DNA of 39,006 bases from Chitinophaga pinensis (GCA_945890895.1 CAMDDG010000021.1:1-39006); one strand, 5' to 3'. Shown: positions 8,366 to 17,137, counted from the stretch's first letter. A program made the numbers and translations. Notes: generated by a model not told the origin, from the sequence alone.

Positions 8366-8990
8366 AGAGCATCCCATAAAAGTACTGATATCCAAAGGTG
8401 AAGGTGTTGATTTAGACTTCAAACAGGAAATCCAAAATCCCCGAAAGATTGCAAAATCTATGGTAAGTTTTGCTAATACACAGGGTGGAGTTTTACTTAT
8501 TGGAGTTCGCGACAATGGCAGCATTGCTGGAATTAAGAGTGAAGATGAAGTTCACATGTTGAGTCTCGCAGCTTCATTTTTTTCGAAACCCGAAATTCGG
8601 TTTACAGTGCAAGAATATAATCTTGAGGGCAAAACTATTCTGAAAGTTTTTATACCTAAGGGCGAAAATCAACCCTATTACGCAAAATCAGATGATGAAA
8701 AATGGTGGGTTTATGTTCGTGTAAACGACAAATGCATTCTAGCCTCCAAAACCACTGTTGATTTCATGCATAACCGTTCAAAACCAGTAAAGATGACACT
8801 GGGCAAATTAGAACAATCAATTCTCCTTTTTGTAGGAGGAAGAGAGAAAACCACCCTAGATGAAATTTGCAATAAATTTAATTTAGGGAAGCGCAGAACT
8901 TCAAGAATTTTAGTTGATTTGATGCGTCTACAAACAATTCGAAGCCATACCACTGAAAAAACTGAGTTCTACACTTCCACTAATTCATAA
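8349..8990 (+). CDS. AlbA_2 (Schlafen-type) domain protein with C-terminal winged helix
   Basis: Residues 15-130 of this 213-residue protein match the AlbA_2/Schlafen AAA_4 pattern: GEGVDLDFKQ, then SFANTQGGVLLIGVRDNG, KTILKVFIPKG, and YYAKSDDEKWWVYVRVND. The C-terminal 65 residues (LEQSILLFV, TTLDEICNKFNLGKRRTSRILVDL) look like a winged-helix DNA-binding domain. Such proteins are usually called transcriptional regulators or ATP-binding proteins, and their function is poorly known. I start it at ATG 8349 (MSLTNKEH), overlapping the M16 gene by 17 bases, which suggests translational coupling. It ends four bases from the convergent sodA stop. Confidence 0.8.
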   Translation: MSLTNKEHPIKVLISKGEGVDLDFKQEIQNPRKIAKSMVSFANTQGGVLLIGVRDNGSIAGIKSEDEVHMLSLAASFFSKPEIRFTVQEYNLEGKTILKVFIPKGENQPYYAKSDDEKWWVYVRVNDKCILASKTTVDFMHNRSKPVKMTLGKLEQSILLFVGGREKTTLDEICNKFNLGKRRTSRILVDLMRLQTIRSHTTEKTEFYTSTNS

Positions 8991-8994
8991 TATT

Positions 8995-9600
8995 TTATAA
9001 TATGGCTTTCTCGAACATTTCAGAAACAGCATTCCAGTTTACTACGTTCCAAAATGCACCAATATAGTCAGGGCGGCGATTCTGGTAGTTTAAATAGTAA
9101 GCATGTTCCCAAACGTCTAAACCTAAAATTGGAGTTCCTTTTACATCAGCAACATCCATTAACGGATTATCTTGATTTGGTGTAGAGCAAACAACCAACT
9201 TTTTATCTTGAACCACTAACCAAGCCCAACCGCTTCCAAAACGAGTTGCACCTGCCTTTGCAAACTCTTCCTTGAAAGCAGCGAAACTCCCAAACGTAGT
9301 ATCTATTGCGGCTTTCAAATTTCCAGTTGGCTCTCCACCACCATTTGGACCCATAATATTCCAAAATAATGTGTGGTTAAAATGCCCACCGCCATTATTT
9401 CTAACCGCAGGTGAATACTTACTAACTGAAGCTAATAACTCCAGAATGTTTTTTCCCTCGGCATCTGTACCTTGGAAAGCAGCATTCAAGTTAGTAACGT
9501 ATGCTTGATGGTGCTTTCCATGGTGAATTTCCATTGTTCTTGCATCAATGTGTGGCTCCAATGCATTGAAGTCGTACGGTAATTTTGGTAATTCGAACAT
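8995..9600 (-). CDS. sodA: Superoxide dismutase, Mn-type (Fe/Mn family)
   Basis: SodA dismutates superoxide to oxygen and hydrogen peroxide. The 201-residue protein shows all metal ligands: H26 (EIHHGKHH), the His of [11 protein letters not shown], and Asp and His of DVWEHAYY. The glycine-rich GGGHFNH sequence and the Gln in [10 protein letters not shown] are typical of Mn or cambialistic enzymes rather than Fe enzymes. There is no export signal, so it is cytoplasmic. It has its own strong consensus promoter (9655-9624). Confidence 0.95.
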   Translation of the reverse strand: MFELPKLPYDFNALEPHIDARTMEIHHGKHHQAYVTNLNAAFQGTDAEGKNILELLASVSKYSPAVRNNGGGHFNHTLFWNIMGPNGGGEPTGNLKAAIDTTFGSFAAFKEEFAKAGATRFGSGWAWLVVQDKKLVVCSTPNQDNPLMDVADVKGTPILGLDVWEHAYYLNYQNRRPDYIGAFWNVVNWNAVSEMFEKAIL

Positions 9601-9623
9601 AATATTTGATTTTCTTAGTTAAA

Positions 9624-9655
9624 CAAAGTTACATCACGAATTGTTCGGTAACAAA
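9624..9655 (-). promoter_or_regulatory. sodA promoter, full Bacteroidota consensus
   Basis: On the minus strand TTTG (9655-9652) is followed after exactly 20 bases by TAACTTTG (9631-9624), fitting TTTG-N19/20-TAnnTTTG. The -7 element ends 23 bases before the sodA ATG. Confidence 0.75.
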
Positions 9656-9674
9656 CCAACTCTAAAATAATCGT

Positions 9675-9682
9675 TAAGTTTG
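9675..9682 (+). promoter_or_regulatory. -7 element upstream of pnuC
   Basis: TAAGTTTG matches TAnnTTTG exactly and ends 12 bases before the pnuC ATG. No clear -33 element is seen. Confidence 0.45.
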
Positions 9683-9694
9683 CGATTTCCATCC

Positions 9695-10339
9695 ATGCAC
9701 ACACATCTCCTGGCAATAGAAACGATTGCGGCAGTATTTTCACTTTGGTGTGTTTATCTTGCCGGTAAAAACAATATTCTCAATTGGCCCGTAAGTATTA
9801 TTGCCTCTATTCTCTATTTCGGAGTTTTTTTTGAGAATCGATTTTTCTCAGATGCCTATCTTCAGATAGTCTTTTTGCTATTCCAAATCTTTGGTTGGTA
9901 CATTTGGACTAAAAAACCCAACAGCCAAAAGTTTGACAAAGCCGTTAACAAAGAGAATAACCTCAACTCAGATTCTCGCATTTCTCAATTCCAACCTATC
10001 CGATCTTTGAATAAAAGAGAATTGCTCATTTACCTAATAATTTTTTTAATTTTCTGGGGATGCTATTATGTTGCTTATCTCAATTTATTTGTTAATCCAA
10101 GAGCACCACTTTTGGATACATTTTTAACATCCATCTCCTTGTTAGCTCTTTACTTACAAGCCAAACGAATCCTGAATCATTGGTATTTATGGATCTTTGC
10201 TGATATTCTCTATGTGCCATTATATTTCTGGGGAAATCAGTACATAACTTCAATATTGTATGCTTTTTTTATTGGTTTAGCAGTTTGGGGACTTAAACAA
10301 TGGCAAAAAGAAAAGGCTGCTCAAATGAACAGCCTTTAA
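9695..10339 (+). CDS. pnuC: Nicotinamide riboside transporter PnuC
   Basis: PnuC proteins carry nicotinamide riboside (or a related vitamin) across the inner membrane for NAD synthesis. The 214-residue protein is strongly hydrophobic with about seven membrane segments. Family sequence features are NNILNWPVSIIASILYFGVFF, the pore motif FQIFGWYIWTK and the second-half repeat WYLWIFADILYVPLYF. The ATG at 9695 is chosen; a longer frame would need a TTG inside the -7 element. The substrate could instead be thiamine, since PnuT has the same fold and no kinase or riboswitch nearby decides it. Its 3' end carries the terminator of the convergent rplY gene. Confidence 0.88.
   Translation: MHTHLLAIETIAAVFSLWCVYLAGKNNILNWPVSIIASILYFGVFFENRFFSDAYLQIVFLLFQIFGWYIWTKKPNSQKFDKAVNKENNLNSDSRISQFQPIRSLNKRELLIYLIIFLIFWGCYYVAYLNLFVNPRAPLLDTFLTSISLLALYLQAKRILNHWYLWIFADILYVPLYFWGNQYITSILYAFFIGLAVWGLKQWQKEKAAQMNSL
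10305..10337 (-). terminator. rplY terminator embedded in the 3' end of pnuC
   Basis: AAAGGCTG (10312-10319) pairs with CAGCCTTT (10330-10337). On the minus strand the hairpin is followed by TTTTCTTTTT. The stop codon of pnuC begins at its edge. It lies 24 bases past the rplY stop. Confidence 0.75.
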
Positions 10340-10343
10340 CATT

Positions 10344-10360
10344 TAATCTAAGTTAGATTA
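10344..10360 (+). terminator. Candidate pnuC terminator abutting the rplY stop
   Basis: TAATCTAA and TTAGATTA form a perfect inverted repeat around G10352; as RNA it could form a 7-bp stem with a three-base loop. On the plus strand it is followed directly by TTATTTTTT, which belongs to the end of rplY. The A/T-rich stem is weak. Confidence 0.5.
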
Positions 10361-10942
10361 TTATTTTTTACCTGCTTCTGCAGCTGCTTGCATCAACGCA
10401 CGAGTTGTTTTAACTGTAACGATAGCGTTTTCTGGAGCATCTAAAATTTCTAAATTCTCCAAAGCTAAGTTACGAACTTTAGCACTTTGACCAATCTCTA
10501 ATGTATCGATTGAAACATCCACGTAATCAGGCATTTCGGATAACAAACCTCTCAAACGAAGACGATTGATTTTTCTAACTAATTTACCACCGGCTCTAAC
10601 CCCTGGTGAGTTTCCAACAACACGAATTGGAACTTCCATAACTACTTTTTTACCTTCAGCAACACTCATGAAATCAGCGTGCAAAATAGCTTCTGATACA
10701 GGGTGAAATTGCATATCTTGTAAAATAGACGTATATGTATTTCCATCGATTTCTAATTTTACTTTGTAGGCGTTATGCGTGTATACCAAGTTTTTAAAAT
10801 CGGCTTGATAAATTGCAAAGTGAATCGCTTCTTTACCTTCGCTGTACATTACACAAGGAACCATTCCTTTGTTTCTCAATTCTTTTGCGGTGCGACTACC
10901 CACTTCCGAGCGCGTTTCACCTTTCAATAAGATGGTTTTCAT
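10361..10942 (-). CDS. rplY: 50S ribosomal protein L25 (Ctc form)
   Basis: L25 binds 5S rRNA in the large ribosomal subunit. At 193 residues this is the long TL5/Ctc form, with the 5S-binding N-terminal domain (residues 1-90, GSRTAKELRNKGMVPCVMY, HPVSEAILHADFM) and the second beta domain (GNSPGVRAGGKLV, then MPDYVDVSIDTLEIG). It lies 18 bases after prs on the same strand, a common pairing in Bacteroidota. The Ala/Lys-rich end is usual. Confidence 0.95.
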   Translation of the reverse strand: MKTILLKGETRSEVGSRTAKELRNKGMVPCVMYSEGKEAIHFAIYQADFKNLVYTHNAYKVKLEIDGNTYTSILQDMQFHPVSEAILHADFMSVAEGKKVVMEVPIRVVGNSPGVRAGGKLVRKINRLRLRGLLSEMPDYVDVSIDTLEIGQSAKVRNLALENLEILDAPENAIVTVKTTRALMQAAAEAGKK

Positions 10943-10960
10943 ATTTTACTGTTACGTTTA

Positions 10961-11944
10961 TTAACTTTTTTGGTTTAGGTCTAAACTCGTTTGAGAATTA
11001 AAAACCTGCTTAAACAAAGAACTTATGCTTCCATTTTCATGAACATTTCTTATTGCTCGTGCAAATAAAGGGGCCACTGAAAGTACCTTTATTTTGGAAG
11101 AATGTTGCTTTAACGGAATGGTATCAGTTACAACCAATTCAGTTAAAACGGAGTTCTCTATATTTTCGTATGCCTTTCCGCTTAATACAGGATGGCAACA
11201 TAGCGCTCTCACACTTTTTGCACCTTTTTCCATCAACATGGCAGATGATTTGCAAAGCGTACCGCCTGTATCGATGATGTCATCGATTAAGACAACATCT
11301 TTACCTTCTACATCACCAATTACTGTCATATTTGCAATCTCATTTGCTTTACGACGTTCTTTATCGCAAATAATCATCGGGAGATTGAGCACTTTTGCTA
11401 CTTCTCTAATTCGATTACTCGCTCCTACGTCGGGTGCAGCAATTACTAAGTTTTCAGATTCAATGGTTCGAATGTAAGGCACAAAAACAATTGAACTCTC
11501 CAAGTGATCTACGGGAACATTAAAGAATCCTTGAATTTGTGGCGCATGCAATTCCATAGTCATAACACGATTAGCGCCAGCTGTCGACAACAAATCTGCT
11601 ACTAATTTCGACGCTATTGAAACTCGGGGTTTATCTTTTCTATCTTGTCGTGCAAACCCGTAATAAGGGATAACTGCTGTGATGTAATTAGCACTTGCGC
11701 GTTTTGCCGCGTCAATGGCCATTAACAACTCCATTAAGTTATCACTGTTGGGATAGGTGCTTTGAACAATAAACACATCACATCCGCGAACGCTTTCTTG
11801 AAAATTGGGTTGAAATTCACCATCACTGAACCGACTTACTGCTAAATCGCCTGGTGTTGAACCGTAAAACTCGCAAATTGATTGTGTGAGTGACTGGGAG
11901 GCAGATCCTCCAAAAATTTTTACAGGATGTATTAACGATGTCAT
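10961..11944 (-). CDS. prs: Ribose-phosphate pyrophosphokinase
   Basis: Prs makes PRPP from ribose 5-phosphate and ATP, feeding nucleotide, NAD, His and Trp synthesis. The 327-residue protein has the expected motifs: the N-terminal GGSAS and RFSDGEF, the ATP-site sequence YYGFARQDRKD, the metal-binding His region MELHAPQIQGFF and the PRPP loop VVLIDDIIDTGGTL. It lies just downstream of tRNA-Gln and upstream of rplY on the same strand. Confidence 0.96.
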   Translation of the reverse strand: MTSLIHPVKIFGGSASQSLTQSICEFYGSTPGDLAVSRFSDGEFQPNFQESVRGCDVFIVQSTYPNSDNLMELLMAIDAAKRASANYITAVIPYYGFARQDRKDKPRVSIASKLVADLLSTAGANRVMTMELHAPQIQGFFNVPVDHLESSIVFVPYIRTIESENLVIAAPDVGASNRIREVAKVLNLPMIICDKERRKANEIANMTVIGDVEGKDVVLIDDIIDTGGTLCKSSAMLMEKGAKSVRALCCHPVLSGKAYENIENSVLTELVVTDTIPLKQHSSKIKVLSVAPLFARAIRNVHENGSISSLFKQVFNSQTSLDLNQKS

Positions 11945-11999
11945 AATGGGATTCTACTTTCTCACAGGATTATTCCAGGATATCATCAAACCTTTTAGT

Positions 12000-12071
12000 T
12001 GTCCGACTAGGGCTCGAACCTAGACTCTTCTGAACCAAAATCAGACGTGTTGCCAGTTACACCATCGGACA
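12000..12071 (-). tRNA. tRNA-Gln (anticodon TTG)
   Basis: The 72-nt minus-strand sequence folds as a cloverleaf. The acceptor TGTCCGA pairs with TCGGACA, the anticodon stem is TCTGA/TCAGA with loop TTTTGGT (anticodon TTG), and the T arm contains GGTTCGAGCC. CCA is not encoded. prs begins 55 bases downstream on the same strand. Confidence 0.93.
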
Positions 12072-12083
12072 ATTTTCGAAGTG

Positions 12084-12113
12084 CAAAGATAGGTAAGTTT
12101 TTTATTTTGCAAA
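12084..12113 (-). promoter_or_regulatory. tRNA-Gln promoter
   Basis: On the minus strand TTTG (12113-12110), an 18-base spacer and TATCTTTG (12091-12084) match the Bacteroidota consensus. The -7 element ends 12 bases before the mature tRNA 5' end. It may also serve prs by read-through. Confidence 0.65.
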
Positions 12114-12304
12114 TATTCGACTTAGATTTTTTTTAAATTTACCTCAATTCGCCTTCGTATTTCGTTAAAACTCATAAAAAATTTCTATTTACCACATTGA
12201 TTTACAAAGGATTGATTATTTGTTGATTATTCGATTAAATTTCTTATACAGTAAAAAAGGTTCATTTACATCAAATTAATCAATTTACAATTGAATTAGG
12301 TTAA

Positions 12305-13897
12305 CTAAATTTTCTGCACAAACTGTGTAGTTGATTTCACTTTACTCTGCAATTGAACTATATAATTTCCGGGTTTCAGTCCTCTAAGATCCACTTGTTG
12401 TTGATATTCTCCAACCGAGAAGGTTCTATGAAAAACAGTTTGAACCATATTCCCAATTGGATCATAAACATTCAGAGCTAATTCTCCACCACCATCCGTT
12501 TCAAAATCCACTATAATAAAATCTTTTGCTGGGTTTGGATAAATGGGTTTCATGCGAATCTGGGTCATGTAATCTGCAAACTCTTCCAAACTGGAAAGAC
12601 TATTTTTGAAAATTGGTAGCGTATTGTAATCTTTACCACCTAAGAGAGAGCTTACTTCGTTTTCAGAAAGTTCAAACCAGTCTTTCAAAACACTTGCATA
12701 AACTTGTCTAAAATCAAATTGCATGGGTACATTATCTTCTACGGTGGTGGTGGACGGAATGGATGGATTGTTTCCAATAATTCCTGGCTGAACTGCATCC
12801 CCAAAAACAATCAAGGGCGCCGCTGCACCGTGGTCTGTCCCACCAGAAGCATTACTTTGTACCCTCCGACCAAATTCACTAAATGTCATACCCACCACTC
12901 GATCACTTACACCCAATAATTTTAAATCATCTTGGAATGCATCGATAGCGGTGCTTAAATTCTCTAATAAGGTGGCGTGAGATCCATCTTTATGTGAACT
13001 ACTATCTACCTGCTCTGCATGCGTATCAAAACCACCTAAACTCACCATATACACCGGTGTTTTCAAACCACCTGAAATCAATTTTGCAACAATTTTCAAT
13101 TGCTCTGATAAACCATTTCCACGTCCACCAGATGTAGGATATTTAGTAGATTTATTTGATCCAGAACTCGCCGCTTTTTTAATCACATCGGCATATTTAT
13201 TGGTCTGTTGAGCCAGTAAACGAATATAACTCAACTCATCTCCATACGGCGTTGCAGGGGCAGTTCCAGTAGAATTATCGATTATATTATAAAAAGCGGT
13301 AGGATCCGTTATAGCCATACCCATACTTGTGCTTGGTCCCATAAATGCTAACGAAACCATTGCACCAATTTGAATAGCCAGCGGATCGGGCATGGTAGAA
13401 TTGGGATAATCTTTTGGAAAATTTTCGAAACGATCATCTAAGTATCTACCCATCCAGCCGGTAGTCTCAATCGTGTTGCTATCACTAGCACTCATCCATA
13501 TATCTGTTGATCGAAAATGCGAAAAATTTGGATCTGGATATCCTACGGATTGAACTATATTCACTTTCCCATTATTGAACATAGTTTGTAAACCTGTCAT
13601 TTTAGGATGAAGTGTGGTTTTATTGTAACCATTTAATTTCAATAAATCGGTTTCATTGATTATTACATTACTACGTGCTTTAGTAAGATTAGCGTATTGA
13701 TCAATTGGAACTACGGTATTCAATCCATCATTACCGCCGTTTAATTGTATCAAAACCAAAACTTTACCCTCCGAAGCCCGTTTCCCAATATTGCCTAGAA
13801 CCGACTCAAAACCCATAGCATTTAAGTTCATGCCATTGAGTGAAACAGGTACAACAGACGCAGCTGCTGCGGCTTTAAAAAAGTTTCTCCTTTTCAT
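12305..13897 (-). CDS. DUF1501 protein with Tat-like signal and T9SS C-terminal domain
   Basis: The 530-residue protein begins with MKRRNFFKAAAAA, which fits a twin-arginine signal (RRxFFK). The body matches DUF1501, a sulfatase/alkaline-phosphatase-like fold, with LVLIQLNGGNDGLNTVVP, SHFRSTDIW, GGFDTHAEQ and SEFGRRVQSN. The last 80 residues are a type A T9SS sorting domain (YPNPAKDFI, then LKPGNYIVQL and a short basic end), so the protein should be moved to the cell surface or secreted. It lies ten bases after the DUF1800 gene; the two families occur together in many bacteria and are presumed to work together, but the substrate is unknown. The 233 bases after its stop hold no gene apart from the tRNA-Gln promoter. 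Confidence 0.9.
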   Translation of the reverse strand: MKRRNFFKAAAAASVVPVSLNGMNLNAMGFESVLGNIGKRASEGKVLVLIQLNGGNDGLNTVVPIDQYANLTKARSNVIINETDLLKLNGYNKTTLHPKMTGLQTMFNNGKVNIVQSVGYPDPNFSHFRSTDIWMSASDSNTIETTGWMGRYLDDRFENFPKDYPNSTMPDPLAIQIGAMVSLAFMGPSTSMGMAITDPTAFYNIIDNSTGTAPATPYGDELSYIRLLAQQTNKYADVIKKAASSGSNKSTKYPTSGGRGNGLSEQLKIVAKLISGGLKTPVYMVSLGGFDTHAEQVDSSSHKDGSHATLLENLSTAIDAFQDDLKLLGVSDRVVGMTFSEFGRRVQSNASGGTDHGAAAPLIVFGDAVQPGIIGNNPSIPSTTTVEDNVPMQFDFRQVYASVLKDWFELSENEVSSLLGGKDYNTLPIFKNSLSSLEEFADYMTQIRMKPIYPNPAKDFIIVDFETDGGGELALNVYDPIGNMVQTVFHRTFSVGEYQQQVDLRGLKPGNYIVQLQSKVKSTTQFVQKI

Positions 13898-13907
13898 TTT
13901 TTGTTAA

Positions 13908-15542
13908 TTAAGAAAGTTGATACTCGGAAAGGTTCATGATTGATTTATATAAACTCTTAAGCTTAAGAGTAGCTGTTGATAATGCGGTAGCATGATTTGG
14001 ATAACTGGTATTGGTTGCTGCATCGTATTCATCAGACCAATTATAATCTGGGATTCCACCAGGTAGAAGAATGGACTTTAGGGTTGCAATTTGACTGGAA
14101 TCTAAAGCTTGAGGCAGTAAGAACTCTACCACTTCACTAATTAACTTATCTGCATTTCTAGGTTCGCTAAATTGTTTAGTAATTATCCATGGGTCAACCA
14201 TCAATTTATAGCCGTCTACAGTATGACCAATCCACAACAAATAATCTTGAAATTCATTTCTTTTGGGTAGGGAATCGGAAGTGATCCAAGTACGATGAAA
14301 CAGTGGAACCTGATACCAAGCTTCCCATCCTGAAACACTGGGAGGATCGCCTAAATTCATTTGAAGGATTGCTGAATATGCACTGCCAAATGAATAAAAC
14401 TTATAACTTTTTTGATAATCAGTAGTATTGGGAAACTTCACTTCCCATTGCCTTAAATAACCAACGATATGAGAAAGTGGATCTTTTATCATAGCTCCTC
14501 TGTTCCATGAATCGTAAAAATGCTCACTTTCTAACAAGGTTTTTAATACCGGTTTAATTTCATATCCATTGTCTCTAAACACCTTAGCTAAAGGTTCAAT
14601 CACATTGGTTTCAATAGTGCTATCCAGTTCATAATAAACAAAGTACTTGTATAACCTTCTGCAAATAAATTTACTCACTTCCTCAACATTAAAAATCATA
14701 TCCAGCAAGTCTTTCAATTCATCCATTCCGGCATTTATACCCGTTCTTCCTTTAATTACGGTATTGCCATAAAAACTTGAAAATGTTTTATCACCGGTAT
14801 CGTGATTAGCAGAAACAAAAGATGTAGAAAATGGCGATGTTGTAGGATTTATTGTGAATCCAGTTAATACGCGTGCTGCTTGCTTGACATCATCTTCGGT
14901 GTATTTACTACCAGATCCTTTCCCTAAGGTAAAAAGTTCTTGAAGTTCACGAGCATAATTTTCATCCGGCGCCCTTTTTGTGTTTAACCGACCGTTTAAA
15001 TAATAAAGCATCGCCGGGTCCAGAGTAATTTGCTGAATCAATGTTTTAAAATTACCCAATGCATAATCATTCAAAACTTTAACATAGGTGTAACAAGAAG
15101 CAGAAACTGGAATATCCAGCATTTGAACCGGCAAATGATTGTGCCAAAAAACAATCATTTTCTCCATAATGGTAGTTGATTGAGTCAAGGGTAACGACCA
15201 AAACCAGGCTTTAACACTGTTTTTTCGACTCGGTTCCAAATTGAAATCTAATGGAGCATTCACCCATGTTTTTCCATACGAAGAATTTGCATCCGGATTG
15301 GTATTCTGATAGTTATTCACAGGAGGATTAAAAGTATAATTGGTAGTATCCAACAACTTAGCAACAGCCTCCGATAAACTCAATTTTTCAAAATCCTTGA
15401 CATCATTAAACTTTGGGCCAAAGGTGGTTCTTCTCAATAAGTGTAAAACTTCTGAACGACTCCAATTACCCGAATATTTCGTCAGACCGGTTGTAATACC
15501 TCTTTTGGATATCAATTTTGAATCGTATATTTTTTCGTCCAT
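13908..15542 (-). CDS. DUF1800 family protein
   Basis: The 544-residue protein carries the hallmark sequences of DUF1800: HLLRRTTFGP (residues 35-44), MIVFWHNHLPV, DENYARELQELFTLG, VKQAARVLTGFTI, FICRRLYKYFVY and PPSVSGWEAWY. Its biochemical function is not known. It shows no signal peptide or T9SS domain, although its DUF1501 partner has both; either it works inside the cell or depends on its partner for export. ATG 15542 is the only good start. The 170 bases upstream, to the birA stop at 15713, show no clear promoter. Confidence 0.88.
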   Translation of the reverse strand: MDEKIYDSKLISKRGITTGLTKYSGNWSRSEVLHLLRRTTFGPKFNDVKDFEKLSLSEAVAKLLDTTNYTFNPPVNNYQNTNPDANSSYGKTWVNAPLDFNLEPSRKNSVKAWFWSLPLTQSTTIMEKMIVFWHNHLPVQMLDIPVSASCYTYVKVLNDYALGNFKTLIQQITLDPAMLYYLNGRLNTKRAPDENYARELQELFTLGKGSGSKYTEDDVKQAARVLTGFTINPTTSPFSTSFVSANHDTGDKTFSSFYGNTVIKGRTGINAGMDELKDLLDMIFNVEEVSKFICRRLYKYFVYYELDSTIETNVIEPLAKVFRDNGYEIKPVLKTLLESEHFYDSWNRGAMIKDPLSHIVGYLRQWEVKFPNTTDYQKSYKFYSFGSAYSAILQMNLGDPPSVSGWEAWYQVPLFHRTWITSDSLPKRNEFQDYLLWIGHTVDGYKLMVDPWIITKQFSEPRNADKLISEVVEFLLPQALDSSQIATLKSILLPGGIPDYNWSDEYDAATNTSYPNHATALSTATLKLKSLYKSIMNLSEYQLS

Positions 15543-15712
15543 AGGTGAATGGTTTTATAAGTTTTAAACGGATTTAATTGTTTTTAACAAAATCAATGCC
15601 AATTTCAATGATACGAAATAGACTCAAGTAGTCTTTGTTAAGTTTAATTACAACTACATAACTCGTTAAATTTGTGACAATTATCCGACAAACCCAATCA
15701 AATTCATTTCAT

Positions 15713-16570
15713 TCACTGATGGTAGGATATTTTGACTTGCCCGTGATGATAAGCAAATTTGTTTCCATTTAATTCAAACTGGAGTCTTCCAAAAGTATCA
15801 ACTCCTTTTATTTTCACTTTTACTCTTAACAAACCATCTTGAATCAATACCGAGTTATCATCCCCCAAAACTAAATTAGACACTTCCATTCTAGCAGATT
15901 CATCAAGAACATCTATTAGCATGTAATTATTATTTCCCCAAATCTTTAAGTTAAATTCTTCAGTGATTTCAGTACTCGAATTAACCAATTGATTTTTTAA
16001 ATTATGAATATCAGAAGTTAATGCGAGGTGTATATGGTTTGTTAATAGGTTTAAATCAATGGTATGATGATTGATGTCTCTCAAACTTATTCCGTGAGGA
16101 AGGATTTCTTGAATTTTCTGTTGATTCACATTGATGCCTATTCCTAAAACAACAAATCGAATTCCGTAGTTATTGGTTACTACTTGAATTAATAATCCAG
16201 ATAGTTTTTTATTCAAACAAATCAGATCATTGGGCCATTTAATTTGGATGTTTTGGGTTGAATATGATTGAAGTGCATGCAATAAATTTAGAGTTAGTAG
16301 TTTATTTAAAAGTACTAAGTCAATTGAATCCGGCAAAGGAACAGCTATGCTGTATGCTATAGTTTGATTGGGAAAATCATTCCAGGCGTTGCTACCTTGT
16401 CCGCGACCGTTCAACTGATTAAATGAAAAACAAGCTAAGGTATGGTGTGAATTTACTTGTTGATTCACCAGATCCAGAACTAAATCTTGAGTAGAATTGC
16501 AAGAATCTACGTAATAGAGTGGAGGGATTTCTTTCTCTCGATGACTTGAAATGAATGGAATCTGTTTCAA
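15713..16570 (-). CDS. birA: Biotin-[acetyl-CoA carboxylase] ligase
   Basis: BirA attaches biotin to the carrier protein of biotin-dependent carboxylases. The 285-residue protein has the ligase motifs NSTQDL, GRGQGSNAW (residues 55-63), KWPNDL (111-116), KLSGLLI and GIGINVN. It lacks the N-terminal repressor helix-turn-helix found in E. coli BirA. No ATG exists in the N-terminal part. I use the TTG at 16570, which gives MKQIPF and a family-like distance to the first motif; the TTG at 16645 would overlap rsfS and add a hydrophobic, unlikely leader. It diverges from rsfS with 32 bases between starts. Confidence 0.9.
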   Translation of the reverse strand: MKQIPFISSHREKEIPPLYYVDSCNSTQDLVLDLVNQQVNSHHTLACFSFNQLNGRGQGSNAWNDFPNQTIAYSIAVPLPDSIDLVLLNKLLTLNLLHALQSYSTQNIQIKWPNDLICLNKKLSGLLIQVVTNNYGIRFVVLGIGINVNQQKIQEILPHGISLRDINHHTIDLNLLTNHIHLALTSDIHNLKNQLVNSSTEITEEFNLKIWGNNNYMLIDVLDESARMEVSNLVLGDDNSVLIQDGLLRVKVKIKGVDTFGRLQFELNGNKFAYHHGQVKISYHQ

Positions 16571-16602
16571 AATGCCGTAATTTGCACAAAATAACCGAAT
16601 AA

Positions 16603-16977
16603 ATGGCCGAAAAAAAAGGAAGTGAATCAGAAGCAATTGCAGCAATTGCGGTTCATGGATTGCAAGAAAAAAAAGGAATTGATATTGTAAGTATAGATTT
16701 GAGAGGGGTACCGGGTGCGTTTACAGATTTTTTTGTAATTTGTCATGGATCAAGCAACAGACAGATTGATGCATTGGCAGACAGCGTAGAAGACGAATTG
16801 CGTAAGGCAATGAATGAACGACCACGTCATCGAGAGGGTAACGATATTGCAGAGTGGGTTTTATTGGATTACTATAACGTAGTAGTTCATATTTTTTCGC
16901 AAGATAAACGCGAATTTTATGCTTTAGAGGAACTGTGGGGAGATGGAAAGATTCAGAAATTTGAAAATTTTTCATAA
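16603..16977 (+). CDS. rsfS: Ribosome silencing factor RsfS (Iojap/DUF143)
   Basis: RsfS binds ribosomal protein L14 and blocks subunit joining in starvation. The 124-residue protein matches the family throughout: KGIDIVSIDLRGV, FTDFFVICHGSSNRQIDALADSV, EWVLLDYYNVVVHIF and REFYALEELWGD. The next genes on the strand are tRNAs. In many Bacteroidota ftsH follows rsfS, but it does not here. Confidence 0.95.
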   Translation: MAEKKGSESEAIAAIAVHGLQEKKGIDIVSIDLRGVPGAFTDFFVICHGSSNRQIDALADSVEDELRKAMNERPRHREGNDIAEWVLLDYYNVVVHIFSQDKREFYALEELWGDGKIQKFENFS

Positions 16978-16981
16978 ATAA

Positions 16982-17012
16982 TTTGGAATTGCATAAATAA
17001 TTAGTAATTTTG
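16982..17012 (+). promoter_or_regulatory. tRNA-Glu/tRNA-fMet promoter, perfect consensus
   Basis: TTTG (16982-16985), a spacer of exactly 19 bases, and TAATTTTG (17005-17012) form an ideal Bacteroidota promoter. The -7 element ends 22 bases before the tRNA-Glu 5' end. Confidence 0.85.
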
Positions 17013-17034
17013 CACCCCCAAGAAACAAAAACTT

Positions 17035-17106
17035 GGCCCGTTCGTCTATCGGTTAGGACACGTCCCTTTCACGGATGAAAGAGGGGTTCGATTCCCCTAC
17101 GGGCTA
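17035..17106 (+). tRNA. tRNA-Glu (anticodon TTC)
   Basis: This 72-nt cloverleaf has the acceptor GGCCCGT/ACGGGCT with a G1-U72 wobble, the anticodon stem CGTCC/GGATG with loop CTTTCAC (anticodon TTC), and the T arm AGGGGTTCGATTCCCCT. CCA is not encoded. It is followed 45 bases later by the initiator tRNA. Confidence 0.95.
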
Positions 17107-17137
17107 CAAACCAAACAAAACATTTTACAATGGTTTG
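17107..17137 (+). other. Inverted repeat between tRNA-Glu and tRNA-fMet
   Basis: CAAACCA (17107-17113) and TGGTTTG (17131-17137) are perfect 7-base arms around a 17-base loop, starting directly after the tRNA-Glu discriminator base. No T run follows, so it is unlikely to be a terminator. It may be a processing hairpin of the shared transcript, or chance. Confidence 0.35.

Noticed and set aside
12212..12231. Repeated TTGATTATT downstream of the DUF1501 gene
   Set aside because: Two short AT-rich copies 11 bases apart are expected by chance here, and they are not positioned at a promoter.
16571..16645. N-terminal extension of birA from TTG 16645
   Set aside because: It would overlap rsfS coding sequence and add a hydrophobic leader unlike cytoplasmic biotin ligases.
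16721..16975. Minus-strand frame of 84 codons inside rsfS
   Set aside because: It is wholly within a clearly conserved gene on the other strand and has no features of its own.
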